Shown: piece by piece, positions 51,280 to 61,500 of the stretch | How the letters are laid out: every line of letters starts with the position of its first letter | Numbering within the stretch: the stretch's first letter is position 1 | Source of the DNA: an uncultured Muribaculaceae bacterium | Lineage (GTDB): Bacteria > Bacteroidota > Bacteroidia > Bacteroidales > Muribaculaceae | NCBI GenBank assembly: GCA_910584055.1 | Contig: CAJTZS010000014.1 | Span: 23,143-87,142 of the forward strand | DNA: 64,000 nucleotides | Direction of reading: 5' to 3' | Program-made: the position numbers and the translations under genes | Notes under the pieces: generated by a model | What the model was told of the DNA's origin: nothing | Databases searched by the model: none | What the model saw: the letters and a program-made list of their open reading frames with translations, nothing else

Positions 51280-51311
51280 CAAATATACGAAGAAGTCGAG
51301 AGTAAAGCAAA
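51280..51311 (-). promoter_or_regulatory. Promoter of the phosphoesterase gene
   Basis: On the minus strand: TTTG (51311-51308), 20 bp, TATATTTG (51287-51280). An exact -33/-7 pair, 44 bp before the ATG. Confidence 0.75.
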
Positions 51312-51545
51312 ATAAATTTTGCTTTGCCGAGCGCCGAAGTATATTGGGCGAAGCCAAATATAGTCAGAATATTCGATGAAAAAAACAGCTATTCAAAGAA
51401 ATTCCCATTTATCCTACTCATTCAAACCAAATGACAGATGTATCTCTACATGCTGCCGTTGCCAGCAACAGCAGCTCCCCCATCCGGCTATGGGCAGAGG
51501 TGCACCCTTATTAGCTTGCAAAAATCCGAGAAATGGGTATTTAAA
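51312..51545. other. Intergenic stretch with no gene recognised
   Basis: No ORF with convincing composition, no RNA gene and no clear repeat was seen between the phosphoesterase promoter and the terminator of the GH85 operon. A 63-codon plus-strand frame at 51376 lacks any support. Confidence 0.5.
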
Positions 51546-51576
51546 AAGGCGGTGTCAAAATTATTGACACCGCCTT
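51546..51576 (-). terminator. Rho-independent terminator of the GH85 operon
   Basis: AAGGCGGTGTCAA (51546-51558) and TTGACACCGCCTT (51564-51576) form a perfect 13-bp stem with a 5-nt loop. On the minus strand it is followed by TTTTTAAA, 29 bp after the GH85 stop. Confidence 0.85.
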
Positions 51577-51604
51577 GAAATAGATGGTTATTATTAAGGG
51601 GATA

Positions 51605-54600
51605 CTACTTGAGAATTATTTTTCCAGTCGTTCCGTCTGTGTAGCGTACAATGTAAATATTTCCTGGAGCCGGATTAGCCACATGCACGCCTTGCAGAGT
51701 GTATATTGCATCAATCACACGCTGCGCTCCTGTCTCAATTTCACCAACACCAGAAGTCTTCTTGACCATGGCGAGTGCAAGAATTGTCGTCGTAGGACGC
51801 GAATTGCCCAGCTCGAACGAAACTGACTCAAGTTTCTTGCTATCATCCAGAGGAAGTGTCAACTCGAAAAGACTGAATTCATCGGAAGTAACCTCATCCG
51901 GGTCGTAACTCCAGGAATTATAACCTGCTACGTTGATGAGTCTTACTGTCTTCGAAGGAGCTGCGCTACCTGAGCATTTCGGCACCGTCAGTTCCACACC
52001 CTCGGATTCCGTAGAATCTTCATATTTTGCCTTTACAGTGATGTCGGCATCACGGTCGGAAACAGCAAGTATTTTGACGGCAGTACATTCAGCAGGATTG
52101 ACAGCCGTAAGAGTTTGTGCCTCGTATGCCTCAAGTACAAGTCCGTTAGGTTCATTATACGGGGCAAGCACATAACGGGTACTGCTTCCCGAGACAACGA
52201 CACGGGCATCATCCGCTATGGCTCCCTCGCTTTGAATATTTGTTGTAAAAAGTGCAAGTTCTTCACCATCAATCTGAGCATCTGCATGGTCAGCCGCCGG
52301 AAGCGCCTCTACAATAACATCCTTATTCCAACCTTGGAATTCCGCAGGAACACTCACACTCACAGTCACCTTGGCTATTTTGGTGTTTTCACCGTTGGTA
52401 AGAGTCAATACCACTGTCGATGAGCCTGGGGTTTCACCGGCAGCCACAGGGATTGTAAAGGTAGATGAATCACGGTCTTCGGAAATATTGCCGAGTGTTA
52501 TGCAATTGTCGGAAGTTTCGGCAGTGAGATTGAAATTGTCCGCACGTTCCTCTCCATTGAGGTCATATCCGACAATAATCTGGCCGGATTCTCCCGGAGC
52601 GATCGCCATTGTTGACGACACAGGCTTAAGACCAATTCTGGAAGCATTGGGATCCGTCAAAGCGGACACTGCGAAAACAAAGAACTCATGAGATCCCTTG
52701 GCAGCATAGAAATTGATAGATTCAACGGCCTTTTCCGCCGAAGCCTTAACCATCAAATCGAACAATCCGTATGTGTTGCGACCGGTGTTGGTATCATCCT
52801 CGAGAACCTTCAGACCCGTGAATGCGAAATCTTTGATGTTGTCGGCATCATATATTGACTTAGGAACATCGTTCTCAGATATGACATGCTCCTCATTTGT
52901 TCCGTCTTCATAGTTGACGGTCAAAGTTATGTCCTGATATCCCGAACGGCGTGCAGTCAGGATATGAAGTTCCTCCGTAGAAACAGGAGCGGCAAAGGTA
53001 AGTTTGAAATCCGTCTTGTTTTCGTCCATCAACATAACGTTTGCCTTGTCATATTCCCCAAGTTTGAACTTATTCCCCTGCTCCGAAATAATCAGACGGG
53101 TGTCGGGAGAAGCGATCGCATTCCCTGAGCGCACATTGGATGTGAAGAAACAACCATAATCCAACTTCTTTTCGGCAAAATCTGCCACAGGGGTATTCTC
53201 GGCAATAATGTCATGGGTGAATCCCTCTGCTATCTCTACCGGCATAACGCGCGGCCCTGCATCCTCGAGCTGGGCATAGATTTCAACCTCTGCAAGCGAT
53301 GGATAGAACAGATAGTTTACATCACAAACGACAGCGAGGTATGTTGTAGGAGCAATGTCGGGCATCATGCAAGTAATTTCTGATGTTTCTCCGATATTGT
53401 TGAACGTTTCTACAGCTGTCCAGTTGATACCGTCATTACTTACACGCACACTTACCGTCTTGTTGACAATACCGTCATCTACATTTTCGCTGGGACCGTG
53501 GTTGGCATCGGGAATGTATATTTTCACTTTCCCGGCGCTGAAGAGTTCGGGATTCTTGAAAACAGCCCAAAGGTCGTTGCTATAGCGACAGCCGTCTTCA
53601 TACATATCTTCGGTAAGACCCTGTGCGGCGATATTCCCGTCAGTAAGGTTGCCGGTGTTTTGTGCATCGAAAGCCGCATCGGGGGCATAATCAGCGGAAT
53701 ATTTGCGCATCTCGGCAGTCATGCCCTTGGCAATGTTTTTAGCCTCGGGGGTGTCGATAAGGATATCGATGCTATTGGTGCGTTTTACGTCACCGTTGCG
53801 GAGTACTATGTCGATAGTGGCTTTACCGATACGGTTGGCGGCTTTCACATCGAATGTGATGTTGCCATTACCATCATCTGTTGATTCTCCTATAGTTATA
53901 AATGAAGACTCGCTCTTGAGTTCGATACCGAAATTGTCGGCGCGAGTGTCTCCGGCCAGATCGTAATTTACCGTCACAGTCTTGGTTTCTTTGGGTGCGG
54001 CAGCCACACTGTGGGGAACTGAAAGGCTCAACTGTGAATTATCGCGACCGATAATCTCAAATTCGAAAACACGTGTCGTGAAACGTCGGTCGGCATAAGG
54101 GGCGAGTTTCACGTAACGTGCAACAGTGGGGACGATGTTGATTTCTTTTACATTGACATCCTTTACACCGGTGGCAGAGGCGACTTCTTTCCAATTGTTG
54201 CCGTCTTCGCTCACAAGTACGGTGTAATTGTTGATATTATCTTCACCGCCCTTGAAGGCCGAGTGACTGTCGTAGATATTGAATCCGTAGAGAGTGTGCG
54301 GTGTGCGAAGGTCTACTACGACCCAAGGATTTGTAGCGATGTCGCTCCAACATTCATTGTTGGCGACAGGCGCCTTGATACCGTCGATCAGTTTTGCTGC
54401 CGAGCCGGTGACAGCGCGGCTGCACGAAACCGTCTTTTCAAGCGCAGCATTGTGAACCTGCTTATAAGTGTCGTTATCGAACACGTCGAAGGCTACGCCT
54501 TTGAATGTGGATGTACCCTGCGCATTAGCTGCCTTTACAGTTATTTCGGGGCTACCGATAGCAGATGCCTCAACAACGATAGAGGCATCGGTCAATTTGC

Positions 54601-56620
54601 CCGAGATGAGTTTCACGCTCTCCGGAAGAACCCATTCAAAAGCATTGGGATTGTCGGTACCCGATACCGTCAAGGCGATATGTTCTCCTACACGGGCATA
54701 GCTCTTGACAGGCGTAACAGTGATTACCGGAGCCGCAGCATTGGCAAATGCAAGTTTAGAAGTTTTTGATGCACCGTAAGTGCCATCTTTCATGACAGGA
54801 ACCAGTTCTACAGTAACATCAGCTTCGTTGGAGTTGCGCGAGAAGCGGGGAACATAGAAACCTTCGCCGCGGGTCTGACCCACAAGACGACACCCCTTGG
54901 AATTGGTGAGATAGATGTCGAAATGGTCAAAATCGGCATTATAGTCATAGCTCCAAGTCAGACGTACATCGCCATCGTTTTGGCCGAAATTGCCTGTGCA
55001 TGTAAAATCATTGACAGGAAGCGCAGGAGCTGTATAATTGGCCGGAACTATGGTAAGCTCACCAAGTTTCAACGAATAGGAAGGATTTGCGGCCTCGCTG
55101 CGGGCATTGACAGCTATCATCTCTATGGTTTTGCCGTTGAGCGACGCGAGGTCATATTCGGCCACGGTCCAACCATTGACAGTTGAGGTAGTCGCACCGG
55201 AGAGAGTAACATCGGCGTTGTCGTAGCCTGATGTCGAGACCATCACTTCGGGAGCAGTACCGTTGACCTTATAGATGAACCGAAGTTTGCCCCCGTTTTC
55301 AACAGCTATCTTTGTTTTGTAGAGTTTCCAGATATGGTTACCGGCAGTGGCTGAGCCTCTGAGGCAGATGCTGTTGCCGAAGTTGAAAGCATCATCGTAA
55401 TCAATAGTCACCTTCATATCTCCCATGTCACTCACAGAGTAGCGCCATGTGGGCAGGATGCTCTGCACAGAGGTAGCATACCAGTCCTGGGTATTGAGCT
55501 TTTCGCCTTTTGCGAAACGATGTTTGCCCAAACCTACTGAAAAAGATGTAGTAAAAGGCATTGTTGTGATGACTGACATCTCTTTTACTTTTGCTTTTAC
55601 ACCGGACCATCCCGAGCCGCCGGCCCAGGTTAGGTTTTCTTTCGCAAAGGCATCTTCCTGAGCGGCATATGCTTCTTCGCCCGTTGTCTTGCCCTGTTCC
55701 CACATGGGGTCAGTGCGAACTTTGTAAGTGTTTTGCTCAGGGCAGAACAGAGCTACCGAACCTACAGAATGAAGCGCAGAAGCGTAGCCTGTCAGACCGG
55801 ACTGAACACATTCGATACCGGCATAAAGACGATGGAGGATATCATTGGCTGTGCAACCGAGTTCAGAAGCATAGCTGCTCTTGTCGCCGGTGCTGTTGTA
55901 TTCAAGGAACTGCGATGTGTTGCGGTGCGACTTAAGGATTTCAATTGTCGGTTTACCTTTGGCATCGTACCACTGTATCTCCATATATGTGTCACCCGCA
56001 GCATCAGCAGTCTCGCCGAAACATTTGATAAATGCGGCCCATTCGCTTACACGCTTGCCATTGTCGAGTTCCTTGTTGATGAACCAACCGTCGAAACCGA
56101 AATATTTGGCAATCTCATACATCTTGACGGCATAAGGATATTTGCCGTCAACCTGTGTAAGCATCGCGTCAATCCATTCATCGCGTCCACCGATTGTTCG
56201 GGGCATGAAAAATAGCTGACCGAGGATTTTGACACCGTTGAGGTGTGCTGCATCAATGGTTCCGGCAGGCGGGAGCACAAAGATACCTTCGTTACCGGCA
56301 CCACCCCAATTGACAAATTTGTCCATATATTGCCAATAGGTAGGTTGGTAGCCAAGGAAATTGTTGTCACCCTGGGAAGGAGTCAGCGAACACATCTTGT
56401 TGGTGATAGTCGCGGTTTCAACCTGTCCTTCCCCCTCGTTGGTGTCGATACGCATTTGCAGAGGGATGCGCGAACGGTTGAATTTGGCATCCGGGTCAGT
56501 TTCGGGCGACCAGTTGATTATGTCGTCCGGAAACCAACATGCACTGTAAGGCTGCTGAGCATACACGGCAGATGTTGCCGATAGCATAGCCAGACTTACC
56601 AGAATCTGTTTGATTTTCAT
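51605..56620 (-). CDS. Very large GH85 endo-beta-N-acetylglucosaminidase
   Basis: 1671 aa. Signal peptide (MKIKQILVSLAMLSATSAVY, then AQ). The GH85 barrel spans about residues 25-450: 'GVKILGQLFFMP', then 'YFGFDGWFINKELD' with the expected assisting Asn182 and acid Glu184. GH85 enzymes cut the GlcNAc-GlcNAc core of N-glycans. Downstream are a jelly-roll region, a discoidin (F5/8 type C) domain at about 723-860 ('NPWVVVDLRTPHTLYGFNIY', 'YVKLAPYADRRFTTRVFEFE'), a second discoidin-like domain at about 960-1115, and several beta-sandwich repeats ('APGESGQIIVGYDLNGEERA'). The end ('IYTLQGVHV', 'PGNIYIVRY', 'GKIILK') is a sorting tail, so it is probably surface-anchored. It is in an operon with susD and susC. 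Confidence 0.92.
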   Translation of the reverse strand: MKIKQILVSLAMLSATSAVYAQQPYSACWFPDDIINWSPETDPDAKFNRSRIPLQMRIDTNEGEGQVETATITNKMCSLTPSQGDNNFLGYQPTYWQYMDKFVNWGGAGNEGIFVLPPAGTIDAAHLNGVKILGQLFFMPRTIGGRDEWIDAMLTQVDGKYPYAVKMYEIAKYFGFDGWFINKELDNGKRVSEWAAFIKCFGETADAAGDTYMEIQWYDAKGKPTIEILKSHRNTSQFLEYNSTGDKSSYASELGCTANDILHRLYAGIECVQSGLTGYASALHSVGSVALFCPEQNTYKVRTDPMWEQGKTTGEEAYAAQEDAFAKENLTWAGGSGWSGVKAKVKEMSVITTMPFTTSFSVGLGKHRFAKGEKLNTQDWYATSVQSILPTWRYSVSDMGDMKVTIDYDDAFNFGNSICLRGSATAGNHIWKLYKTKIAVENGGKLRFIYKVNGTAPEVMVSTSGYDNADVTLSGATTSTVNGWTVAEYDLASLNGKTIEMIAVNARSEAANPSYSLKLGELTIVPANYTAPALPVNDFTCTGNFGQNDGDVRLTWSYDYNADFDHFDIYLTNSKGCRLVGQTRGEGFYVPRFSRNSNEADVTVELVPVMKDGTYGASKTSKLAFANAAAPVITVTPVKSYARVGEHIALTVSGTDNPNAFEWVLPESVKLISGKLTDASIVVEASAIGSPEITVKAANAQGTSTFKGVAFDVFDNDTYKQVHNAALEKTVSCSRAVTGSAAKLIDGIKAPVANNECWSDIATNPWVVVDLRTPHTLYGFNIYDSHSAFKGGEDNINNYTVLVSEDGNNWKEVASATGVKDVNVKEINIVPTVARYVKLAPYADRRFTTRVFEFEIIGRDNSQLSLSVPHSVAAAPKETKTVTVNYDLAGDTRADNFGIELKSESSFITIGESTDDGNGNITFDVKAANRIGKATIDIVLRNGDVKRTNSIDILIDTPEAKNIAKGMTAEMRKYSADYAPDAAFDAQNTGNLTDGNIAAQGLTEDMYEDGCRYSNDLWAVFKNPELFSAGKVKIYIPDANHGPSENVDDGIVNKTVSVRVSNDGINWTAVETFNNIGETSEITCMMPDIAPTTYLAVVCDVNYLFYPSLAEVEIYAQLEDAGPRVMPVEIAEGFTHDIIAENTPVADFAEKKLDYGCFFTSNVRSGNAIASPDTRLIISEQGNKFKLGEYDKANVMLMDENKTDFKLTFAAPVSTEELHILTARRSGYQDITLTVNYEDGTNEEHVISENDVPKSIYDADNIKDFAFTGLKVLEDDTNTGRNTYGLFDLMVKASAEKAVESINFYAAKGSHEFFVFAVSALTDPNASRIGLKPVSSTMAIAPGESGQIIVGYDLNGEERADNFNLTAETSDNCITLGNISEDRDSSTFTIPVAAGETPGSSTVVLTLTNGENTKIAKVTVSVSVPAEFQGWNKDVIVEALPAADHADAQIDGEELALFTTNIQSEGAIADDARVVVSGSSTRYVLAPYNEPNGLVLEAYEAQTLTAVNPAECTAVKILAVSDRDADITVKAKYEDSTESEGVELTVPKCSGSAAPSKTVRLINVAGYNSWSYDPDEVTSDEFSLFELTLPLDDSKKLESVSFELGNSRPTTTILALAMVKKTSGVGEIETGAQRVIDAIYTLQGVHVANPAPGNIYIVRYTDGTTGKIILK

Positions 56621-56709
56621 GATTTCGAAATTGTGATTATTGATTAAACTGATATTTTATAAAATGAAAGACCTAAAACAACCTTATCTGACCTTAAACC
56701 TCTTTTACC

Positions 56710-58542
56710 TTATCTGAAATTATTCGGTTTAACTCTATTTCCCGTGCCATCGTTTGTATCGGAAATATCCCACCACAGACGAGTGCCTTGGGTATTCGTG
56801 CTCTGAAGTTCGGGATGCGATGTGAAATAGAGATTGGAGTTTTCACTATTGGGATAGAGGATACGTTTGATATTTTTACCGTCCGGTACCCCTCCTCCAC
56901 TCATGTTGGTAAGTTGTGTTTCAAGGGCCGGATAATCCGTGCGGCGATATTCCGCCCAGGCTTCATTGCCGTTGGGAAACACTGCCATCCATTTCTGGGT
57001 AATGATGGCTTCGAGGATTTTTTCTTTGTCGCCAGAAGCGAATGTGCCGTCGTTAAGAACCACAAGACCGTTGATATATGACTGTGCATCGGCAGCATCA
57101 ATCATGTAATAATCCATAGATGCCTGCACACCTTGGCGGAAAAGATCCTCTGCATTGCCTCCACCCCAACCGCGGAGAGCCGCTTCGGCACGCAGGAAAA
57201 GGCTCTCTGCGTAACCAAGCCATACGGTTGGACGGGCATAGTTGAACCAATATTTGGGATTAAGATTCTTCGATGCCGGTTTTGGTTCGGTTCTGGTTAT
57301 AGAGTATTTAAGTTCCGACATTGAAATCTCGGGCTCTTGAGCACCACGGTGACATCCGACAAAGTCTTCACGCATACTTTCTTCACCGGCAGCTATACCG
57401 GTACTTGTCATGTTACCGCGATACCAGCACACGAGACACCTCGGGTCGATAATCTTCTCTATTGTATTATTGCGGCCATGTTTGATTATGTATTTGCCGC
57501 CACCGGTCGAGAGGGTACGGTAGAAATTCTCAAGATCCCAGCTCATGACGCTTTCTCCATTATAAGCAACAGAACACATTGAAAGTGCATTTTCAGAGCC
57601 TCCTTCATCTCTACCTCCCATAGCGATGGGAGCATATTTAGGTACAGTCTGCATATTATCATCATTTGAGATCATCAGGCCATACTTGTTGTTCAAAGCC
57701 GCCATGCCTTCTTTCTTTGCACGGTCAGGATCGATATTGGAAATACGCAGGGCTAGACGCAAACGCAATGTATTTGCAAAGCGCAGCCATTTTTCAGTAT
57801 CTCCGAAATAACAGATGTCATCAGTGTCAATGCGGTATTGGCTTCCATCGGCGGGATTGATTGAATCCGCTGCTTGTTCGAGCATACGGAACATGGCATC
57901 GTAGACATCCTTCTGCGAATCATATTCGACATTGTTGGTTTCCGGAATACGTGCCTGGGTATAAACCTTGAAAGGCATTGCACCATAAGTGTCGGTGTTG
58001 GCAAGAGCGAGAAAAACGAAATAGATGCGTGTTATATATTTCTGATTTTTATACTGCTCTGGATTGTCATTGAAAGTGAATGCACGCATAAGTGAGCGGT
58101 ATTCCGAACAACGCTCTTCATAGAAATGCTTCCAACGTTTTCCGCTCCATCCGTCAGAATAACCGAAATCAGGCGATTTCAATGCGTGTTTTGGTTGATT
58201 ATTTGCTACATAACCCCCATATATGTCATGAGAAAGATTTGTCGTAATCTGATATTCGGCGTAATATCCTTCGTAAAGGAAGTTGCGGAATGTAGAGGGA
58301 GCGGCGTTGAGGTCTGTCTTGCATTTTTCGAGTTCGTCGCCCTCAAGGATATAATTGATATTGACATCGGCATATTTTGTTTTATCCTCGACGTCACTTC
58401 CATTGCCACCTTCTCCCGTACGGTCATCCTCGATGGCATATGGGTTGCGACCAAGTTCATCAAGGTCGTAGCAGCCGGTCAGCATGAGGGCCGACACTGC
58501 GACAAACGCAGTTCCTGCGGCTTTTGATATATTGAGTTTCAT
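56710..58542 (-). CDS. SusD/RagB-family surface lipoprotein (GH85 locus)
   Basis: 610 aa. Lipobox 'LMLTGC' with Cys24. The helical SusD fold is visible in 'KHFYEERCSEYRSLMRAFTF', 'ALANTDTYGAMPFKVYTQAR', 'WLRFANTLRLRLALRISNID', 'WLGYAESLFLRAEAALRGWG' and 'IITQKWMAVFPNGNEAWAEY'. It belongs to the longer SusD-like type often found in glycan loci. It probably captures N-glycan or glycopeptide fragments for the partner SusC, whose gene ends 15 bp upstream. Confidence 0.93.
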   Translation of the reverse strand: MKLNISKAAGTAFVAVSALMLTGCYDLDELGRNPYAIEDDRTGEGGNGSDVEDKTKYADVNINYILEGDELEKCKTDLNAAPSTFRNFLYEGYYAEYQITTNLSHDIYGGYVANNQPKHALKSPDFGYSDGWSGKRWKHFYEERCSEYRSLMRAFTFNDNPEQYKNQKYITRIYFVFLALANTDTYGAMPFKVYTQARIPETNNVEYDSQKDVYDAMFRMLEQAADSINPADGSQYRIDTDDICYFGDTEKWLRFANTLRLRLALRISNIDPDRAKKEGMAALNNKYGLMISNDDNMQTVPKYAPIAMGGRDEGGSENALSMCSVAYNGESVMSWDLENFYRTLSTGGGKYIIKHGRNNTIEKIIDPRCLVCWYRGNMTSTGIAAGEESMREDFVGCHRGAQEPEISMSELKYSITRTEPKPASKNLNPKYWFNYARPTVWLGYAESLFLRAEAALRGWGGGNAEDLFRQGVQASMDYYMIDAADAQSYINGLVVLNDGTFASGDKEKILEAIITQKWMAVFPNGNEAWAEYRRTDYPALETQLTNMSGGGVPDGKNIKRILYPNSENSNLYFTSHPELQSTNTQGTRLWWDISDTNDGTGNRVKPNNFR

Positions 58543-58557
58543 TTTTTAATTTGATTT

Positions 58558-61500
58558 TTAGAATTCCAGATTGACTGTCAAACCGTAAGTACGTGAGTAT
58601 GGAACGGCAAGGAAATCGAGTGCTTGAGAGAACATTGTGGTGTCATAGCCACCTTCGGGGTTGCCAGGAGTATGCTTCATCAGAAAACAGAGGTTTCGGG
58701 CTACGAAAGAAATGCGGGCATTCTGAAGCGGTGTTTTCTTAAGCCATTTCGAGGGGAATGAATATCCTACAGACAGTTCCTTGAGCTTGATGTATGATGC
58801 ATCATGCACAAATTCCTCGGCGTAGCCCTGCTGTGACAGATAGAGTCCGACGGTTGAATAATATGTTTGGGCTGATACGGGGATGTCGTTGGGTGTGCCG
58901 TCGGCTTTTACGCCGGGAACAACCATGTAATAGTCCTTTACACCATTAAGTTCCTTATATTCTCCACGGTAGGCAGTGCGCTCGGAAGTACCGACCATTG
59001 TCGCCATACCTTCCGAAACGGAAACAATGTCACCGCCGAATTTCATATCGAACATTGCTGAGATATTGAAGTTCTTCCAACGGAATGAGGGGGTAACCGA
59101 CATCATCAGGTCGGGCTGGATGTTGCCGATGGGATGGTCGAGGAGATATTGTTCGAGGTTGCCGTTCCCGGTCTCCGGCTGAGGAAGACCGTTAGCATCC
59201 ACAATAATCTGTCCGGCTTCGTTACGTTTCATAAGACGGTTGGCATAGATATTGCCAAGTTTTCCTCCGGGAACTGCTCCCACCTTGACTGGCATGTTGG
59301 GGTCACCGTTGAAATAGATGCGATTAACCCCGTCCGCAAGTTCATCGACTGTCGATTTGTTGTGAGCCAGATTGGCAGTGAGGCTGAATGTGAAATCTTC
59401 CGTATCTACAGGATGTCCGTAGAGCATCAGTTCCACACCTTGGTTGGTAATACGTCCGGCATTAACCCACTGCTGGCTCCAGGGGGCTGACGCATCCACG
59501 AGCATTGCCTGATTTTTGGTGTTGGTGTTGTAGTAAGTGAAGTCGAATCCAAGTCGGTTGTTGAAGAATTTCATATCAAGACCTACCTCATAGGAAGTCT
59601 TGATTTCAGGTTTAAGATTCGAATTCATCTTGATTGTCTGCACTATCGGCTCGCGTATGCCGTTTGAGAACTGATACTGGCGTGTATTGTAAAGATTATA
59701 CGGATCAGGATCTTTACCAACCTGCGCTGCCGACAGACGGATTTTACCAAAAGTAATCTGTGTGGGCAGATCCCAACTCATGTTACGGATAAAATCGGTA
59801 AATACAAAACTGAGGTTAGCCGACGGATAGAAAAATGAATTGTTCTTTTTGGGAAGCGTGGATGACCAGTCGTTGCGGGCTGTCAAGTCAAGTGAGAGAA
59901 ATTCACGAAAAGCGATTTGCGCCGATGCATAAAGCGAATACATCGCACGGTTGTAACCTGAATTATTGGCCGTAGTAATGTGGTCGCCGGTATTGAAAAT
60001 CCAGTTATCCTTTTCAAGCATATTCTCAACGGCAGCCGAAAAACCTTCGTTTTTCTGATACATGATATTGCCGCCGGCTGTATAGCCTACACGCCATATG
60101 TCGTTGAGGGTCTTGTCGCCCATGACAGTAAGCGAGATGTTCTGCTCGAAATGATTGATCTCGCTGCGCGACATGTTGTCATCAGTCAGTTTTGACTGCC
60201 AGGTGTCGTTGCCTGTAGTAATGGCCTGATCTCCGAGACCAAGGTCAGTTTCCTCTATGCGTGTGCGATAATAGTCGAAAGCGTATTTGGCCATTACTTT
60301 TGCCCAGGGACTGATGTCGAGATTAAGGCTGTAAAAGCCGAATGCACGCCAACGCTCATCACTGTTCTGGAAGCGATGACGGAGATAATACGGATTGGAA
60401 TAATGTTTGTCAGGACCGAACCAGTTGCGATGGAGCTGCGATTCGGATGAATACTCCTGAAGGTCACTCAGACGAACATTGCCGGGAATAAGCAGCAGCT
60501 GACCGACTTCACCGTTCAGACCAGTATAAGGACGGTTTTTGGCCTTTGTGTTTGACACAGATACCTTGGCCTCACTCTTAAGCCATTTGTTAAAAGTTGA
60601 ACCGGCACTGAAATCTATATTGAGTTTCCGCAGGTTTTCGCCCTGAAACATTCCTGAGTTGTCATTATATCCTACAGAGAGACGGTAGTTGGAGTTCTCA
60701 TTTGAATGGCTCAGCACAAATGTGTGGAACTGGGAAAAACCGGTTTTGAAATAATCTTTGAGTTTATCGCCATAATAAGAGTAGGGTATCATCTCGCCTG
60801 TCCAGGATTGTTCCGGATGGCCGTCAAGTCTGGGGCCATAGGCCAATTCACCGGTAATTGCGATGGGATTTCCTTCCTCGTCAGTGCGATAGAGGATATT
60901 GCCTCGGCTCCCTTGACCGAAAATGTTCTGTTGTTTTACGGCTTCTGTTGCCTCGCTCCATGTGAATGAACCATTATAAGTAAAGCCAATTCCTTTCTTG
61001 CTGGATCCACGTTTTGTAGTGACGAGAATGACACCATTACCGGCGCGAGAACCATAAAGAGCAGCCGCATTCGGACCTTTCAACACCGAAATCGACTCGA
61101 TATCTTCCGGATTGATGTCAAAGGCCGTGCCACCCCTGTCATATCCGCCGAATGCCGAAGCATCAGAGGTATTGTTGTCGGTGAAAGGCACTCCGTCCAC
61201 GATCCACAGAGGCTGGTTGTTGTCGGTAAGGGATGAGTTGCCTCGTATTGTAATCTTGGTTGAACCTCCAAGTCCGGTGCTTGCGGTATTCATCTGCAGT
61301 CCCGCTACTTTACCGTCAAGGGCCCCTATGACTGAAGGATCGCCTGTAGTGTTGAGCTCGCTTGCCTTCACATCCTGCACGGAATAACCGAGCATCTTTT
61401 TCTCACGCTTGATACCGAGGGCGGTAACCACTACTTCCGTCAGCACCTGTGAATCCGGCTGAAGAGTCGCGTTGTTCACATTGTTGGGGTTTACCCTTAC

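Noticed and set aside
51376..51567. 63-codon plus-strand ORF in the gap before the GH85 terminator
   Set aside because: Composition is not protein-like, it runs into the terminator stem, and nothing supports expression.
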